Shown: positions 1-6,806 of the stretch, piece by piece
Numbering within the stretch: position 1 is the first letter of the stretch
Layout of the letters: each line of letters opens with the position of its first letter
Assembly: GCA_012064415.1 (NCBI GenBank)
Contig: SSNU01002955.1
Location: forward strand, 1 to 10,058
Length of the DNA stretch: 10,058 nt
Reading direction: 5' to 3'
Source: Gyrodactylus bullatarudis
Lineage: Eukaryota > Platyhelminthes > Monogenea > Gyrodactylidea > Gyrodactylidae
Program-made: the position numbers and the translations under genes
Notes under the pieces: model-generated
What the model was told of the DNA's origin: nothing
What the model saw: the letters and a program-made list of their open reading frames with translations, nothing else
Database searches by the model: none

Positions 1-661
1 TTTACATCTAAGTCAATCCCTTCACAACTTAGCTCTGGAACTCAGAGGATTCTTAAGAAATGAAATGTTGATGGATAAAACTGGAAATTGATTTTAGACA
101 GCCACTAGTGTTTCCTAATACGTTTTTCCTAGAAACAAATAGTGGAAACGTATATAATTTTTGATTCCCAATCGAATGGTATGATTTCATCGATGAATTA
201 TGAAAAAAACTTTAAAACGTCATCTTAGAACCTTTTGCTCTGAAGCGTTGATTAATGATAGATTAATGAATAAGGAACCTAAATATGAGGTCGTTCTGAT
301 TCTATGTCTGAAAAAACACTGGAAAATGTATGATTATTAGGAAATAGAGATACTTTTTTATTACAATTTTAATATGACTACTTTATAGTAGAGGGTCGAT
401 TATTTTTTATCGAGTTGGTCTTTTCTATATACAATTTTTAGAGAATTCACTGTATATATATTCTTTCATTTCTGATGGAAATTAGTATTTTTTGTTTTTT
501 TTTTAGTTCTAGTTAATAAATTTTGACTTAATTTCTCTTTTGAATTCAAATTCATTCTTTTTATAGTATTTGGTAATTTTTCGAATAAATTATTACTGAA
601 AATTATTATAAAAAATTATATGGTTATTCCTAGATAAGCTGACAAGATATAAAGTTGGTTA
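1..661. other. AT-rich sequence without recognised gene
   Basis: No reading frame of convincing composition and no RNA gene or recognisable repeat end is visible here. The stretch has homopolymer runs, including a T-rich tract near 490-505, but no splice-like or promoter-like architecture that I can defend. It reads as non-coding flank or very old repeat DNA. Confidence 0.5.
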
Positions 662-1360
662 ATATGAAGCTGGGAATCTATGAGTTTTACAGAAATCTCG
701 ATATTTTCATCAAGAATTCGAATTTTTTAAAGATTTTCTGGAATCCTACTCATGCTGCCCACTTTCACCATTCGAAGAAAAAAATCTTAAATAAAATTAT
801 TTTTATGAAAAATATGGTCATTTTTCAAATTCTCATTTGGCTGAAACTTTTTGTTAATTTGAAAGTGAGATGCTGATCGAAAGAGTTTTTTCAGGATCAA
901 GATTAGACAAAAAAGCTGACTAGCACCGTCAAGTTATCGACAGTTACCCCATTTTCGAGAGATTTTGAATTATCGAAATTTCATTGTTTTTCAAGTAGTG
1001 AAAATGATCAAAAAAACTAAATTCCGCTCCCAAACGATAATAAGGTTAAGCATTAGATCAGAATCAGTTGAATTGATTCTCTTGTCTAATCTTGATCCTG
1101 AAAAAACTCTTTCGATCAGCCTCTCACTTTCAAATTAACAAAAAGTTTCAGCTCAAAGCTCGAAAAAATGGGATTTTGTCGCCAAATGGGAATTTGAAAA
1201 ATGACCATATTTTTCATAAAAATAATTTTATTTCAGATTTTTTTCTTCAAATGGTGAAAGTGGGCAGCATGATTAGGATTCCAGAAAATCTTTAACAAAT
1301 TCGAATTCTTGATGAAAATATCGAGATTTCTGTAAAACGCATAGATTCCCAACTTCATAT
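662..1360. repeat. Long inverted repeat (potential 249-279 bp hairpin)
   Basis: The left arm (662-910) is the reverse complement of the right arm (1082-1360), with a spacer of 171 bp. By eye there are about 8 substitutions over 249 aligned bases, roughly 97% identity. The right arm carries 30 extra bases (around 1155-1185) that are missing from the left arm between ..CATTTGG and CTGAAAC... Short open frames within the arms (655-876 and 1092-1295, plus strand) start and stop arbitrarily, fall in mirrored sequence, and look fortuitous. The spacer ends in a small hairpin (GAATCA 1061-1066 against TGATTC 1074-1079). The pair could be two copies of one repeat inserted head to head, or the arms of a foldback element. 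A transcript would form a long duplex. I recognise no protein or known family in the arms. Confidence 0.85.
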
Positions 1361-1770
1361 CAGTTAGCTTTAGATGGATAATCTGATATCATGTTTTAAA
1401 GACTAGAAATCTTTCAAATATTCCTATGGAAAAGGCGATGGCTGCTGGCGAAAGTTTTTTTCTTCTAGCATTATCATCATTTTTTACATGCCAATATTTA
1501 CACGTTAAAATTACAATATTAATACACCACAAACTGGTGTTCTGGCAGTAATACCTATATCGTTTCTCAAAAATGCATAAAATGAACTTTCAAGAAAGAA
1601 ATCAAGATCTTCTTTTCCCTCCAGTATTGGATCCATTCCAATATGTTACATACCAACTAGGAAAATCGCTAGTAGATATCCTAACACCTAGTATTTGGTG
1701 GGCAGATTGAATGATGCGAATGCAATCCCTAGCTAAGTTGGAAATAATATCTCGAAACCAACTACACTTC
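1361..1770. other. Non-coding AT-rich stretch
   Basis: I see no convincing gene on the plus strand. A 6-bp hairpin (ACACCA / TGGTGT) lies at about 1523-1540. A minus-strand open frame (1602-1826) overlaps the right side. It starts at a non-ATG codon and has no recognised domain, but its N-terminal codons fall in the inverted repeat at 1771-1803, so it may be a remnant of a repeated coding sequence. Confidence 0.35.
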
Positions 1771-2180
1771 TCCACCAGTTTTGGTGCTTGAGAAAGCACA
1801 CACCCTGATTTTGACTCTTGAAACATTTTTACTTATTTCAATCATACTTTTAATTAGCATAAGTATTTTGAGAAATAATCTTTTGTACAATTTTTTTCGA
1901 TATTTGATCTCATTTTGTAGAGAAATTTCTCCTGATTCGATCTGTACCAGTAAACCCTATTGGTAAAAATTTGATAATTACATGCTTTAATTACTAATTA
2001 CACTCTATTCACACAGACTATGTTAGCGTACACTGAGTATTACCGTTTTAAAATCTATACGACCTAATTAAAAATCAATAAGGTTCCTTGGCCGAAAATC
2101 CTTTCAAATTCATTTCACAACTACAGAGCTCGATGAGATAAAACTGAGTGTGTGCTTTCTCAAGCACCCAAACTGGTGGA
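1771..2180. repeat. Inverted repeat, 33-bp arms (1771-1803 / 2148-2180)
   Basis: The sequence at 1771-1803 is the reverse complement of 2148-2180 with one mismatch in 33. The similarity fades over about 15 bases further in (toward the spacer). The spacer is 344 bp and AT-rich. Read on the minus strand in the left arm and on the plus strand in the right arm, the repeat encodes the same peptide, CVLSQAPKLV, and both frames then run on with weakly similar residues (for example RIIQSAHQI against IIRAYLL). That fits two oppositely oriented, decayed copies of one coding repeat better than a simple terminal inverted repeat. No target-site duplication was recognised. Confidence 0.6.
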
Positions 2181-2274
2181 CAGTTATTAGGGATTATCAG
2201 GGACAGCTATGTAGATTATACGTGCCTATTTATTAAGAGGAATAGTGATTAAAACGATTTCTTAACCTAATAAT

Positions 2275-2514
2275 GTGTATCATAATATATTTTTCCTAAT
2301 GGAGAAAGATAAAAGCAGAAAGATACTAAAAAAAATAAAGAAACATCTAAGAGTTGGCAACGAAGGATCATCGATTCAAGAGCATATTACTAAGACAAAC
2401 CACACGGCTGATGGGAACAAATTCAGCATTTTGTACCAAACCAATCCGATTTCTCGACTCAACAAAAATTACTTGTATACAGAATTTAGGTACATCCATG
2501 TTTTAATTGAATAA
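2275..2514 (+). pseudogene. Possible fragment of a GIY-YIG endonuclease, third PLE lineage
   Basis: The frame encodes 79 residues. Its middle part (about residues 20-55) reads KKIKKHL, then SSIQEHI, then KTNHTADGNKFSILY. This resembles the C-terminal half of PLE GIY-YIG domains, where an R..EHL helix is followed by SSI.EH, T.H.vd and F.iiy. The start of the GIY-YIG core (Y..C.C...YIG) is not visible, and the sequence after residue 60 does not carry the expected AEA segment, so it would be a short, degenerate piece. It differs from both EN domains downstream (about 4770-4970 and 5880-6100), whose equivalent parts read AVRDHLQTC and AIRDHVKVC, so it would belong to another lineage. The assignment rests on motif spacing only. 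Confidence 0.35.
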
Positions 2515-2521
2515 ATTTTCT

Positions 2522-2540
2522 CATTTTGAAATTCAAAATG
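2522..2540. repeat. 19-bp palindrome
   Basis: CATTTTGAA and TTCAAAATG are perfect reverse complements around one central base, just outside the left 112-bp inverted repeat. It may mark an insertion boundary or simply be AT-rich coincidence. Confidence 0.4.
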
Positions 2541-2555
2541 TGTTTCAAGAATATT

Positions 2556-2667
2556 ATTGTTAGATTCTAAACTCATATGGAAGGTTAGAGAACAACAAGC
2601 GTATATTTGAGTAATAAATACGCCGGGTCTCTTCAGACTCTACCCCGGTTGACATATAAAAGCTATT
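2556..2667. repeat. Left copy of 112-bp inverted repeat flanking the PLE nest
   Basis: This segment is the reverse complement of 6947-7058. About 90 bases (from ATTGTTAGATTC to TACCCC) differ at only a few positions, and the inner 15 bases are less conserved. It contains a hairpin-forming core (AGTCTC/GAGACT type, around GGTCTCTTCAGACTC). It is followed directly by a segment matching, also inverted, 5507-5550. The left end of PLE-1 is therefore a composite of pieces that occur elsewhere in the nest on the opposite strand. PLEs are known for terminal repeats in mixed direct and inverted arrangement. Confidence 0.85.
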
Positions 2668-2702
2668 ACAATGCTCTATTTGGGCTTTCCATTGGTTCAT
2701 TT
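2662..2702. repeat. Inverted copy of 5507-5550 at the PLE-1 5' end
   Basis: The segment GCTATTACAATGCTCTATTT and the following GGG..CCATTGGTTCATTT match the reverse complement of 5507-5550, with a few substitutions and a small length difference. The match begins where the 112-bp repeat ends and stops near 2702. It probably marks the first bases of the PLE 5' UTR, since the same sequence follows an HHR flank on the minus strand at 5591-5507. Confidence 0.75.
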
Positions 2703-2804
2703 GGACATCGCAACTTCTTTCGGAAGGGTGGGGAACTAATTGTGAAATTAATCTCTTGATCTGCTAATTACTTTTTCCTTTCCAACCTGTGTTGCGATAT
2801 TAAT
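2703..2804 (+). promoter_or_regulatory. Structured 5' UTR of PLE-1
   Basis: An 8-bp perfect stem (ATCGCAAC 2707-2714 with GTTGCGAT 2791-2798) encloses about 76 nt directly upstream of the first in-frame ATG at 2805. Inside it, the purine stretch GGAAGGG can pair with CCTTTCC through one wobble pair. A G-rich run (GGGTGGGG) lies in the same loop. The arrangement suggests a folded leader in the element RNA. No function is shown by sequence alone. Confidence 0.4.
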
Positions 2805-4043
2805 ATGATCAGATTTCACAGCCAAAAGTTCAGTCGTGTACTTTGGGATAAGATCAAATCAATCAAAATCAAAAAAACGAATGAAAATGTGACGGATTGG
2901 ATTGACGATTTACGGAAAAATATAGAATCCTGAGTCTAATGTTTTTAATTTCACTAATTTAATTTTAGACAAGGCTACTCTACAAGTCCTGAGTCTTGGA
3001 CCAAAGTTTTTTATAGCAAATTTAACTAAACTTGATGTCGAAACGGATATTAGCTTCGAATGCTTCATCAGCAGGGCAGAAAAACTAACAGCCTCCTCTA
3101 GTCAAGACAGAGGGCGTTTCAATTCAGTTGTGAAGGACGCACGGACACAATTCAAGCAGAGAAATCCTGACGCGCCAAAGCTGAAAAAGTACCCCTACGA
3201 GGCTCTATCAAAACTGAGGGAAAACCCTAACGTTCTACTATGCCATCTTGACAAATCAACAGGAATTGCATTAGTGGACAAGACGGACTACCTGTCAAAA
3301 GGAAAACTCCTCTTAGCAGGAAAAGATTTCTTCTCGTCGATGCAGTTGAAACTGAGAAAAGGTTGAAAGGTTTCACGAAAGCAATACAAAACAAGTTAAC
3401 GTCCTTGGAAGAAAGAGGTTTGATCAACGTAGATGAAGCCAACTCAATGTGGAAAAATGATGCAGAAATCAGTCATTTGCACCTGCTTCCAAAACTCCAC
3501 AAGATGTCAACCGACTTAAAGTACAGACCAATTCTAGAAATGTCAGCCAGTCTCCAACATCTTCTCGTGAATTGGTTAAATTCAGGAATTCAAAAACCAA
3601 GTTTGTGAACATTCAGTGTCCAATTCAAGAGATGTCGTTCCAAAGCTCAAAGACACCAACTTTAATGACAGCCAAATGATCTCTTTTGACTTATCCTCTC
3701 TGTTCACAAACGGGCCAATCAAGGAGACGGTTAAGTTTATAATGAGCCTAATATCTAAGTATCCCTCTTTATGTAGTGCTGTTTGTCCCGGAAACAGTTA
3801 AAGATCTCATATACATGACTGTTGTTAACATCGATTTAAAATTTGGAGGACTATACTACAAGCAGGTTGATGGAGTTGCAATGGGTAGTACAATCGGCCT
3901 ACTCCTCCCTGATATATTTCTGGCATCCCTTAAACAGGAACCAATGCAGCAGATGATCATCAGCTCCCGATAATACCTAAGATATCTTGATGACACATAC
4001 TTAGTGGGTGAAAGAGAGTGGGAGAAATGAGCCGAATGCTTGA

Positions 4044-4330
4044 AATGAAGCCCATGACATTAAAACGTTGGAGCCAGACCTCTGCGAGCAGAAATAATTG
4101 GTAACGCAATTGGGTATCGAATACAAGAAGCGATCCACACTGAAAAAGAAAATCGAAAAAGTTGCTAGATTGCTTAATGATGGCCCTGTTGCTACCTCAA
4201 CTCAGCAAACAGAAACAAGTGAGATTGATAAAAGTTTTTGAACAAAAAGAGCAAGTAGTTGAATCTACGTCTCAATCGAATCAACTCCAGCTCTCTGTCC
4301 CTGCAACCCTTACTAGAACATCCATAGAAA
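4044..4330 (+). other. Non-canonical insert between RT motif C and the thumb motif
   Basis: Between the YLDD box (to about 4010) and RKNTFTG (about 4326-4346) lie roughly 105 codons where PLEs usually have about 60-70. The usual FT.E...FLD stretch is not recognisable. Read with a few lesions (a stop near 4095 and a frame change at the T run near 4236), the sequence encodes a charged part (EYKKRSTLKKKIEKVARLL) followed by a Gln/Ser/Thr-rich part (TSTQQTETSEIDKS, EQKEQVVESTSQSNQLQLS). It could be a lineage-specific insertion, a replacement by recombination, or sequence too decayed to align. Protein-like composition continues up to TRTSI, which joins well to RKNTFTG after one frame shift near 4330. 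Confidence 0.45.
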
Positions 4331-5141
4331 GAACACGTTCACAGGACGCCTTCTGAATTTTAACTCCTTCGTACCGATGACTCAGAAACGAGGTCTAATA
4401 ACGTCCTTGGCCAAAAGAGTAAGACAAATCGTATCAGATGAAACCTGGGAAAGTGAATTAGAAAAACTTATATGCATCTTCCTGTCAAATGACTATCCAA
4501 TAGAACTCATAAACGATAGACTTGCCAAACTATATACACCAAGAAACAAACCCAAAGAGACGAATGGTGGACATGCTCTGCTTATTCTGCCCTTCATAGG
4601 AGATCAAGCAATAACAACTTTCCAGAAGAAGATAAAAAATGATTTTACTGAAGCTTACTCAAATGCTCATCTGAGGTTCGTTTACAAAACTAATAAAATG
4701 CTTAGAAACTTTTCAAAGTACAAAATCAACGAATCGAAGCAGACGCATGTAGTCTACAAATTCAAGTGTCCATGTGATGCAGTGTATATAGGACACACCA
4801 CAAGAAGGCTAGAAGACAGGATAGATGAACACCTCCACAAAGGTCAGACTGCCGTAAGAGATCACTTGCAGACATGCATAGCCAATGTTTCCTCAAAAAA
4901 CTTCAAAATTATTTACAAATCTTATGGAAACAACGTAAACATGTTAAAAGGCATTGAAGCTTACCTTATCAATTCGGATAAGCCTAATCTGTGTGTTCAG
5001 AAGAATCACGTCAAACCAATGAATCTCCCAAAACCAAAGCCACATCCACAATCATCCCCCCAACCTCCCTCTAGGAAAAGAATGGAAAGAAAAGTGGAAA
5101 TAAACAGGCAAATTACAGACTTCTATCCCCCTACACAATGA
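4317..5141 (+). CDS. Intact C-terminal part of PLE-1 protein: RT thumb and GIY-YIG endonuclease
   Basis: This is the longest clean reading frame in the window, open from just after TAG 4314 to TGA 5139-5141 (274 codons before the stop). The first Met is at 4377, but thumb residues HRKNTFTGRLLNFNSFVP lie upstream of it, so the frame is the 3' part of the broken RT gene and not an independent gene. Counting from Met 4377: residues 1-55 are the RT thumb (KRGLITSLAKRVRQI, then NDYPIELINDRL); 65-110 are the linker (LILPFIGD, RFVYKTNKM); 124-205 are the GIY-YIG domain with VVYKFKCPC (Cys131, Cys133), VYIGHTTRRLEDR and EHL (His152), and a Glu in GIEAYLI (Glu194). RDHLQTC (161-167) may complete a Cys/His metal site with the CPC pair. 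A basic, proline-rich tail (KPKPHPQSSPQPP, then SRKRMERK) ends in ITDFYPP. The enzyme class nicks target DNA. EN residues look complete, so this part decayed later or by chance less than the RT. Confidence 0.8.
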   Translation, partial: NIHRKNTFTGRLLNFNSFVPMTQKRGLITSLAKRVRQIVSDETWESELEKLICIFLSNDYPIELINDRLAKLYTPRNKPKETNGGHALLILPFIGDQAITTFQKKIKNDFTEAYSNAHLRFVYKTNKMLRNFSKYKINESKQTHVVYKFKCPCDAVYIGHTTRRLEDRIDEHLHKGQTAVRDHLQTCIANVSSKNFKIIYKSYGNNVNMLKGIEAYLINSDKPNLCVQKNHVKPMNLPKPKPHPQSSPQPPSRKRMERKVEINRQITDFYPPTQ

Positions 5142-5379
5142 GGTGCTAATTTAATTTCAAACTAGTTAACTAACTGAAAATTCTAAAAAAATCCCATTAA
5201 TTATAATTATCAATGTAATTTATACCTTAATGTTAATTATCATGTTAAATGCCCAAATTACTATGAACTAAAAAATAGAGTAGTCAACCCTTAAAAAAAG
5301 GGACTGACCAACAACGACTGTAATAATTTTGAACCAATGAATGTTAACTATTTATCTTTGCAAATTCGTACTTATAAGG
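5142..5379 (+). other. 3' UTR of PLE-1, with hairpin
   Basis: This is AT-rich, non-coding sequence between the EN stop codon and the hammerhead. A hairpin with stem CCCTT (5288-5292) and AAGGG (5298-5302) closes an A5 loop, and is followed by GACTGACC. The PLE-2 3' UTR has palindromes in the comparable position (CCCACCCT/AGGGTGGG followed by ..AGTCA.TCACCTC), so a GC-rich hairpin upstream of the ribozyme seems to be kept between the two lineages. The last 50 bases before the ribozyme recur at 9256-9305. Confidence 0.65.
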
Positions 5380-5440
5380 GATGTATCACACTGATGAGTA
5401 TGCCCGAAATAAAGGCCTTATTTGTGAAATAATTGGCATC
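5380..5440 (+). ncRNA. Type I hammerhead ribozyme HHR-1 (PLE-1 3' end)
   Basis: The conserved core is complete: CUGAUGA at 5391-5397 and GAAA at 5406-5409. Helix I near the core pairs CACA (5387-5390) with UGUG (5423-5426). After an internal loop (AU against nine bases), an outer helix pairs GAUGU (5380-5384) with GCAUC (5436-5440). Helix III is short (AUA with UAU) around the palindrome AAGGCCUU (5412-5419). Helix II is very short, essentially G5398-C5405. The predicted cut is after U5422, in an AUU context. Weak helix III with a palindromic loop is the pattern in which two hammerheads act as a dimer. HHRs in PLE terminal repeats are established; activity of this copy is inferred. Confidence 0.82.
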
Positions 5441-5455
5441 ATCTTCTTCCTTTAT

Positions 5456-5506
5456 TTAGTATGACTTCGGTGACTCAGCTCAAAACCGATGTTTCTAGAC
5501 ATCTCA
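5456..5506. other. Unassigned 51-bp spacer between PLE-1 and the inverted fragment
   Basis: This sequence follows the last bases shared with the solo 3' end at 9254-9390 and precedes the inverted repeat starting near 5507. It has no match elsewhere in the window that I can see. Short self-complementary pieces are present (GATGT / ACATC around 5489-5503, i.e. CGATGTTTCTAGACATC). It could be host DNA or part of the older target. Confidence 0.4.
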
Positions 5507-5591
5507 AAATGAACCAATGGAAGTTCCCAAATAGAGCATTTTAATAGTATATATAAATAAATAAGAAAGGATGCCGAGAAAATTTGGTTTG
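5507..5591 (-). repeat. Inverted PLE terminal-repeat fragment fused to the 5' end of PLE-2
   Basis: Read on the minus strand from 5591, the segment begins CAAATTTTCTCGGCATCC, which matches the sequence just 3' of the HHR-2 cleavage site (6855-6873). It continues with TTTCTTATTTATTTA (as 6874-6888), then with the segment shared with 2662-2702. It is therefore the part of a PLE-2-type terminal repeat downstream of the ribozyme cut, inserted backwards. Its limit at about 5591 is within a few bases of the predicted cleavage point. Inverted terminal pieces at truncated 5' ends are known for Penelope-type insertions. Confidence 0.75.
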
Positions 5592-6281
5592 CGATTTTTG
5601 GAGATTTACATGAAAAGAATGGAAGATGGTAACATCAGTAGATCGATCCACCATTCTAACGATGAGAACAGAAGAGAAGAGAAAGAGAACCAACTCATTT
5701 ATCTAAGAGTGCCTTTCATGGGTGACAATCACAGCACATTTTTGAAACAGAAAGTGAATCAGATATTTCAAACATCATTTCCTGATAAGAAAGTCAGATA
5801 CATTTTCAAGACAAATAAGATGTTTACAAATGAATCTAAGGACTTATTAGAGTATAGTAAATCGTCTTTTGTAGTTTATAAGTTTAAATGACCTTGCAAA
5901 GAAGAGTATATTGGACATACAACGAGAAGACTAGAAGACAGAGTTGAAGAACATCTCTACACGGGTAACACAGCCATAAGAGATCATGTTAAAGTATGTG
6001 ACAAAAAAGCTTCCCCATCGAACTTTTATATCCTTTATAGACAAAATGGGAAGAATGTCAATACCCTGAAAACAGCTGAAGCCTTTTTCATAAAAAAAGA
6101 AAACCCTAGCCTTTGTAAACAGAAGAGAATAATAAAACCTCTTGGTCTTAATTGGCCAAATGTTAATAATAGAACGGTCTCCTCAGCACAGACTAGTAGC
6201 CAACCTCAGGAATCAAGGAAAAGAATGAGCCGTTCAGATGTAGAAAATAATTCAAACAAAATTACAAAATACTTTAACTAA
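5571..6281 (+). pseudogene. Truncated PLE-2 protein: linker and GIY-YIG endonuclease with in-frame TGA
   Basis: One frame runs from ATG 5571 to TAA 6279-6281 (236 codons before the stop), interrupted only by TGA 5889-5891 at codon 107. The first seven codons (MPRKFGL) fall in the inverted repeat, so true coding homology starts near 5592, and the whole RT is missing. Landmarks are LRVPFMGD (45-52), VRYIFKTNKM (75-84), VVYKFK (101-106), then the stop where PLE-1 has the first Cys of CPC, then PC..EYIGHTTRRLEDRVEEHL, AIRDHVKVC, AEAFFI, LCKQK, and a tail ending NKITKYFN. The fold and spacing match the PLE-1 EN, but overall identity by eye is only around 45%, with the TTRRLEDR core identical, so this is a distinct PLE lineage. 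It is a remnant left by 5' truncation and then point mutation (TGT or TGC to TGA). Confidence 0.82.
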
Positions 6282-6806
6282 CAAAACTGATAGTCACATC
6301 CTTGACAAGTTACACACATGTGTTCAATTATTATTATTATGATCTATGATATATACAATGTATACTATACTCAGACCTCATATGTTACTGTTACACCACA
6401 TTCTAATTTTATGCCACTAAATACTTTCATATCATATATGTATGAGAAATGTGTCCCACCCTAGGGTGGGAATAGTCAATCACCTCAAAAAACCTTAACA
6501 ACTATGACATTGTGATAACTCGACAAACAATGCAAATGCCCTCCATGATGATCAATGCTATACTATACACAGACCTCATTTGTTAATGTACACTACACTC
6601 TAACCCATGCCTAACCCTGTATACTCACATATCATATATGTATGAGAAAAAGACCCACCCTAGGGTGGGTATTGTCAGTCACCTCAAAAGCCAAACAATT
6701 ATGAAAATGTGATAACTCCACAGACATTGCAAATGCCCTCCAACCTTGATCAACAAAATAGCCAATCAGATTTATTTATATTTTTCTTTGTTTTTACTAT
6801 ATATTT
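6282..6806 (+). other. 3' UTR of PLE-2
   Basis: This region is non-coding between the TAA at 6279-6281 and the hammerhead. It is dominated by a 197-bp tandem duplication (separate entry). A short open frame at 6709-6918 runs through the ribozyme and is not coding. A purine/pyrimidine-biased TTA run (TTATTATTATTAT) lies near 6329-6340. Confidence 0.65.
6356..6752 (+). repeat. 197-bp tandem duplication with GC-rich palindromes
   Basis: Two units, about 6356-6552 and 6553-6752, align at an offset of 197. Shared blocks include TACTATAC.CAGACCTCAT, ATATCATATATGTATGAGAA, CCCACCCTAGGGTGGG, TCACCTCAAAA, TGTGATAACTC and GCAAATGCCCTCC. The units differ at many positions, so the duplication is old. Each carries a perfect palindrome, 16 bp at 6455-6470 and 18 bp at 6653-6670, which stands out in AT-rich surroundings. 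In RNA each would form a stable 8-9 bp hairpin just 5' of the ribozyme. A role as an RT-binding or primer structure is possible but not shown. Confidence 0.85.

Larger units (their letters stand above)
2805..5141 (+). pseudogene. Penelope-like RT-endonuclease protein, broken by frameshifts
   Basis: This is the PLE-1 protein gene, read from ATG 2805 through TGA 5139-5141. Segments in order are: N-terminal 2805-2930 (contains FSRVLWDKIKS and VTDWIDDLRKN); 2934-3337 with the family signature LSLGPKF and CHLDKSTGIALVDK; 3339-3600 with LHLLPKLHK and YRPI; 3601-3775 with RT motif A, SFDLSSLFTN (catalytic Asp codon 3688-3690); 3776-4030 with motif B, DGVAMGS (3869-3889), and motif C, YLRYLDD (Asp codons 3989-3994). 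An unusual insert follows, then the thumb motif RKNTFTG and the EN (separate entry). Lesions I can place are frame changes near 2930, 3338, 3600 and 3775, stops TAA 3971 and TGA 4028, and more stops and frame shifts in 4041-4330. The first segment could end in a spliced intron, but a simple frameshift explains it better. Function in life would be RNA-templated DNA synthesis primed at the EN-cut target. This copy cannot encode it. Confidence 0.85.
2662..5455 (+). mobile_element. Penelope-like element 1 (PLE-1), decayed but near full length
   Basis: The order is 5' UTR, one interrupted reading frame (N-terminal region, RT, GIY-YIG EN), a 3' UTR with a C-rich/G-rich hairpin, and a type I hammerhead motif near the 3' end. 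RT plus GIY-YIG EN in one protein, with HHRs in the terminal repeats, is the hallmark of Penelope-like retroelements. The right boundary is inferred: a second, solo copy of the 3' end (about 9254-9390) shares sequence with this one up to the TTTATT tract near 5455 and diverges beyond it. The left boundary is inferred from repeat junctions and is less certain. Multiple frameshifts and stops make it non-autonomous. Confidence 0.85.

Noticed and set aside
655..1295. Plus-strand frames 655-876 and 1092-1295 as small genes
   Set aside because: They lie in opposite arms of one inverted repeat and so encode unrelated peptides from complementary DNA. Both cannot be conserved coding, and neither shows a domain.
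2934..2968. A possible intron in PLE-1 (GT at 2934, TTTTAG ending at 2968)
   Set aside because: The segment translates as PLE-like protein (VFNFTNLILDKATLQ) leading into LSLGPKF, and removing it would leave the TGA at 2931. A frameshift near 2930 explains the data better.
3227..3442. Minus-strand open frame opposite the RT gene
   Set aside because: It lies antisense to clear RT coding sequence and has no domain of its own.
3616..4356. Separate small genes at 3616-3801, 3776-3973 and 4162-4356
   Set aside because: The first two are consecutive pieces of one broken RT, recognised by motifs A, B and C in order. The third mixes frames of the insert.
5889..5891. TGA read as cysteine or selenocysteine
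   Set aside because: No SECIS-like structure or other TGA-for-Cys use is seen, PLE-1 uses TGT at this site and TGA as its true stop, and the element is otherwise decaying.
6356..6752. CRISPR-like array
   Set aside because: There are only two long, diverged units in a retroelement 3' UTR, with no short regular repeats, no spacers and no cas genes.
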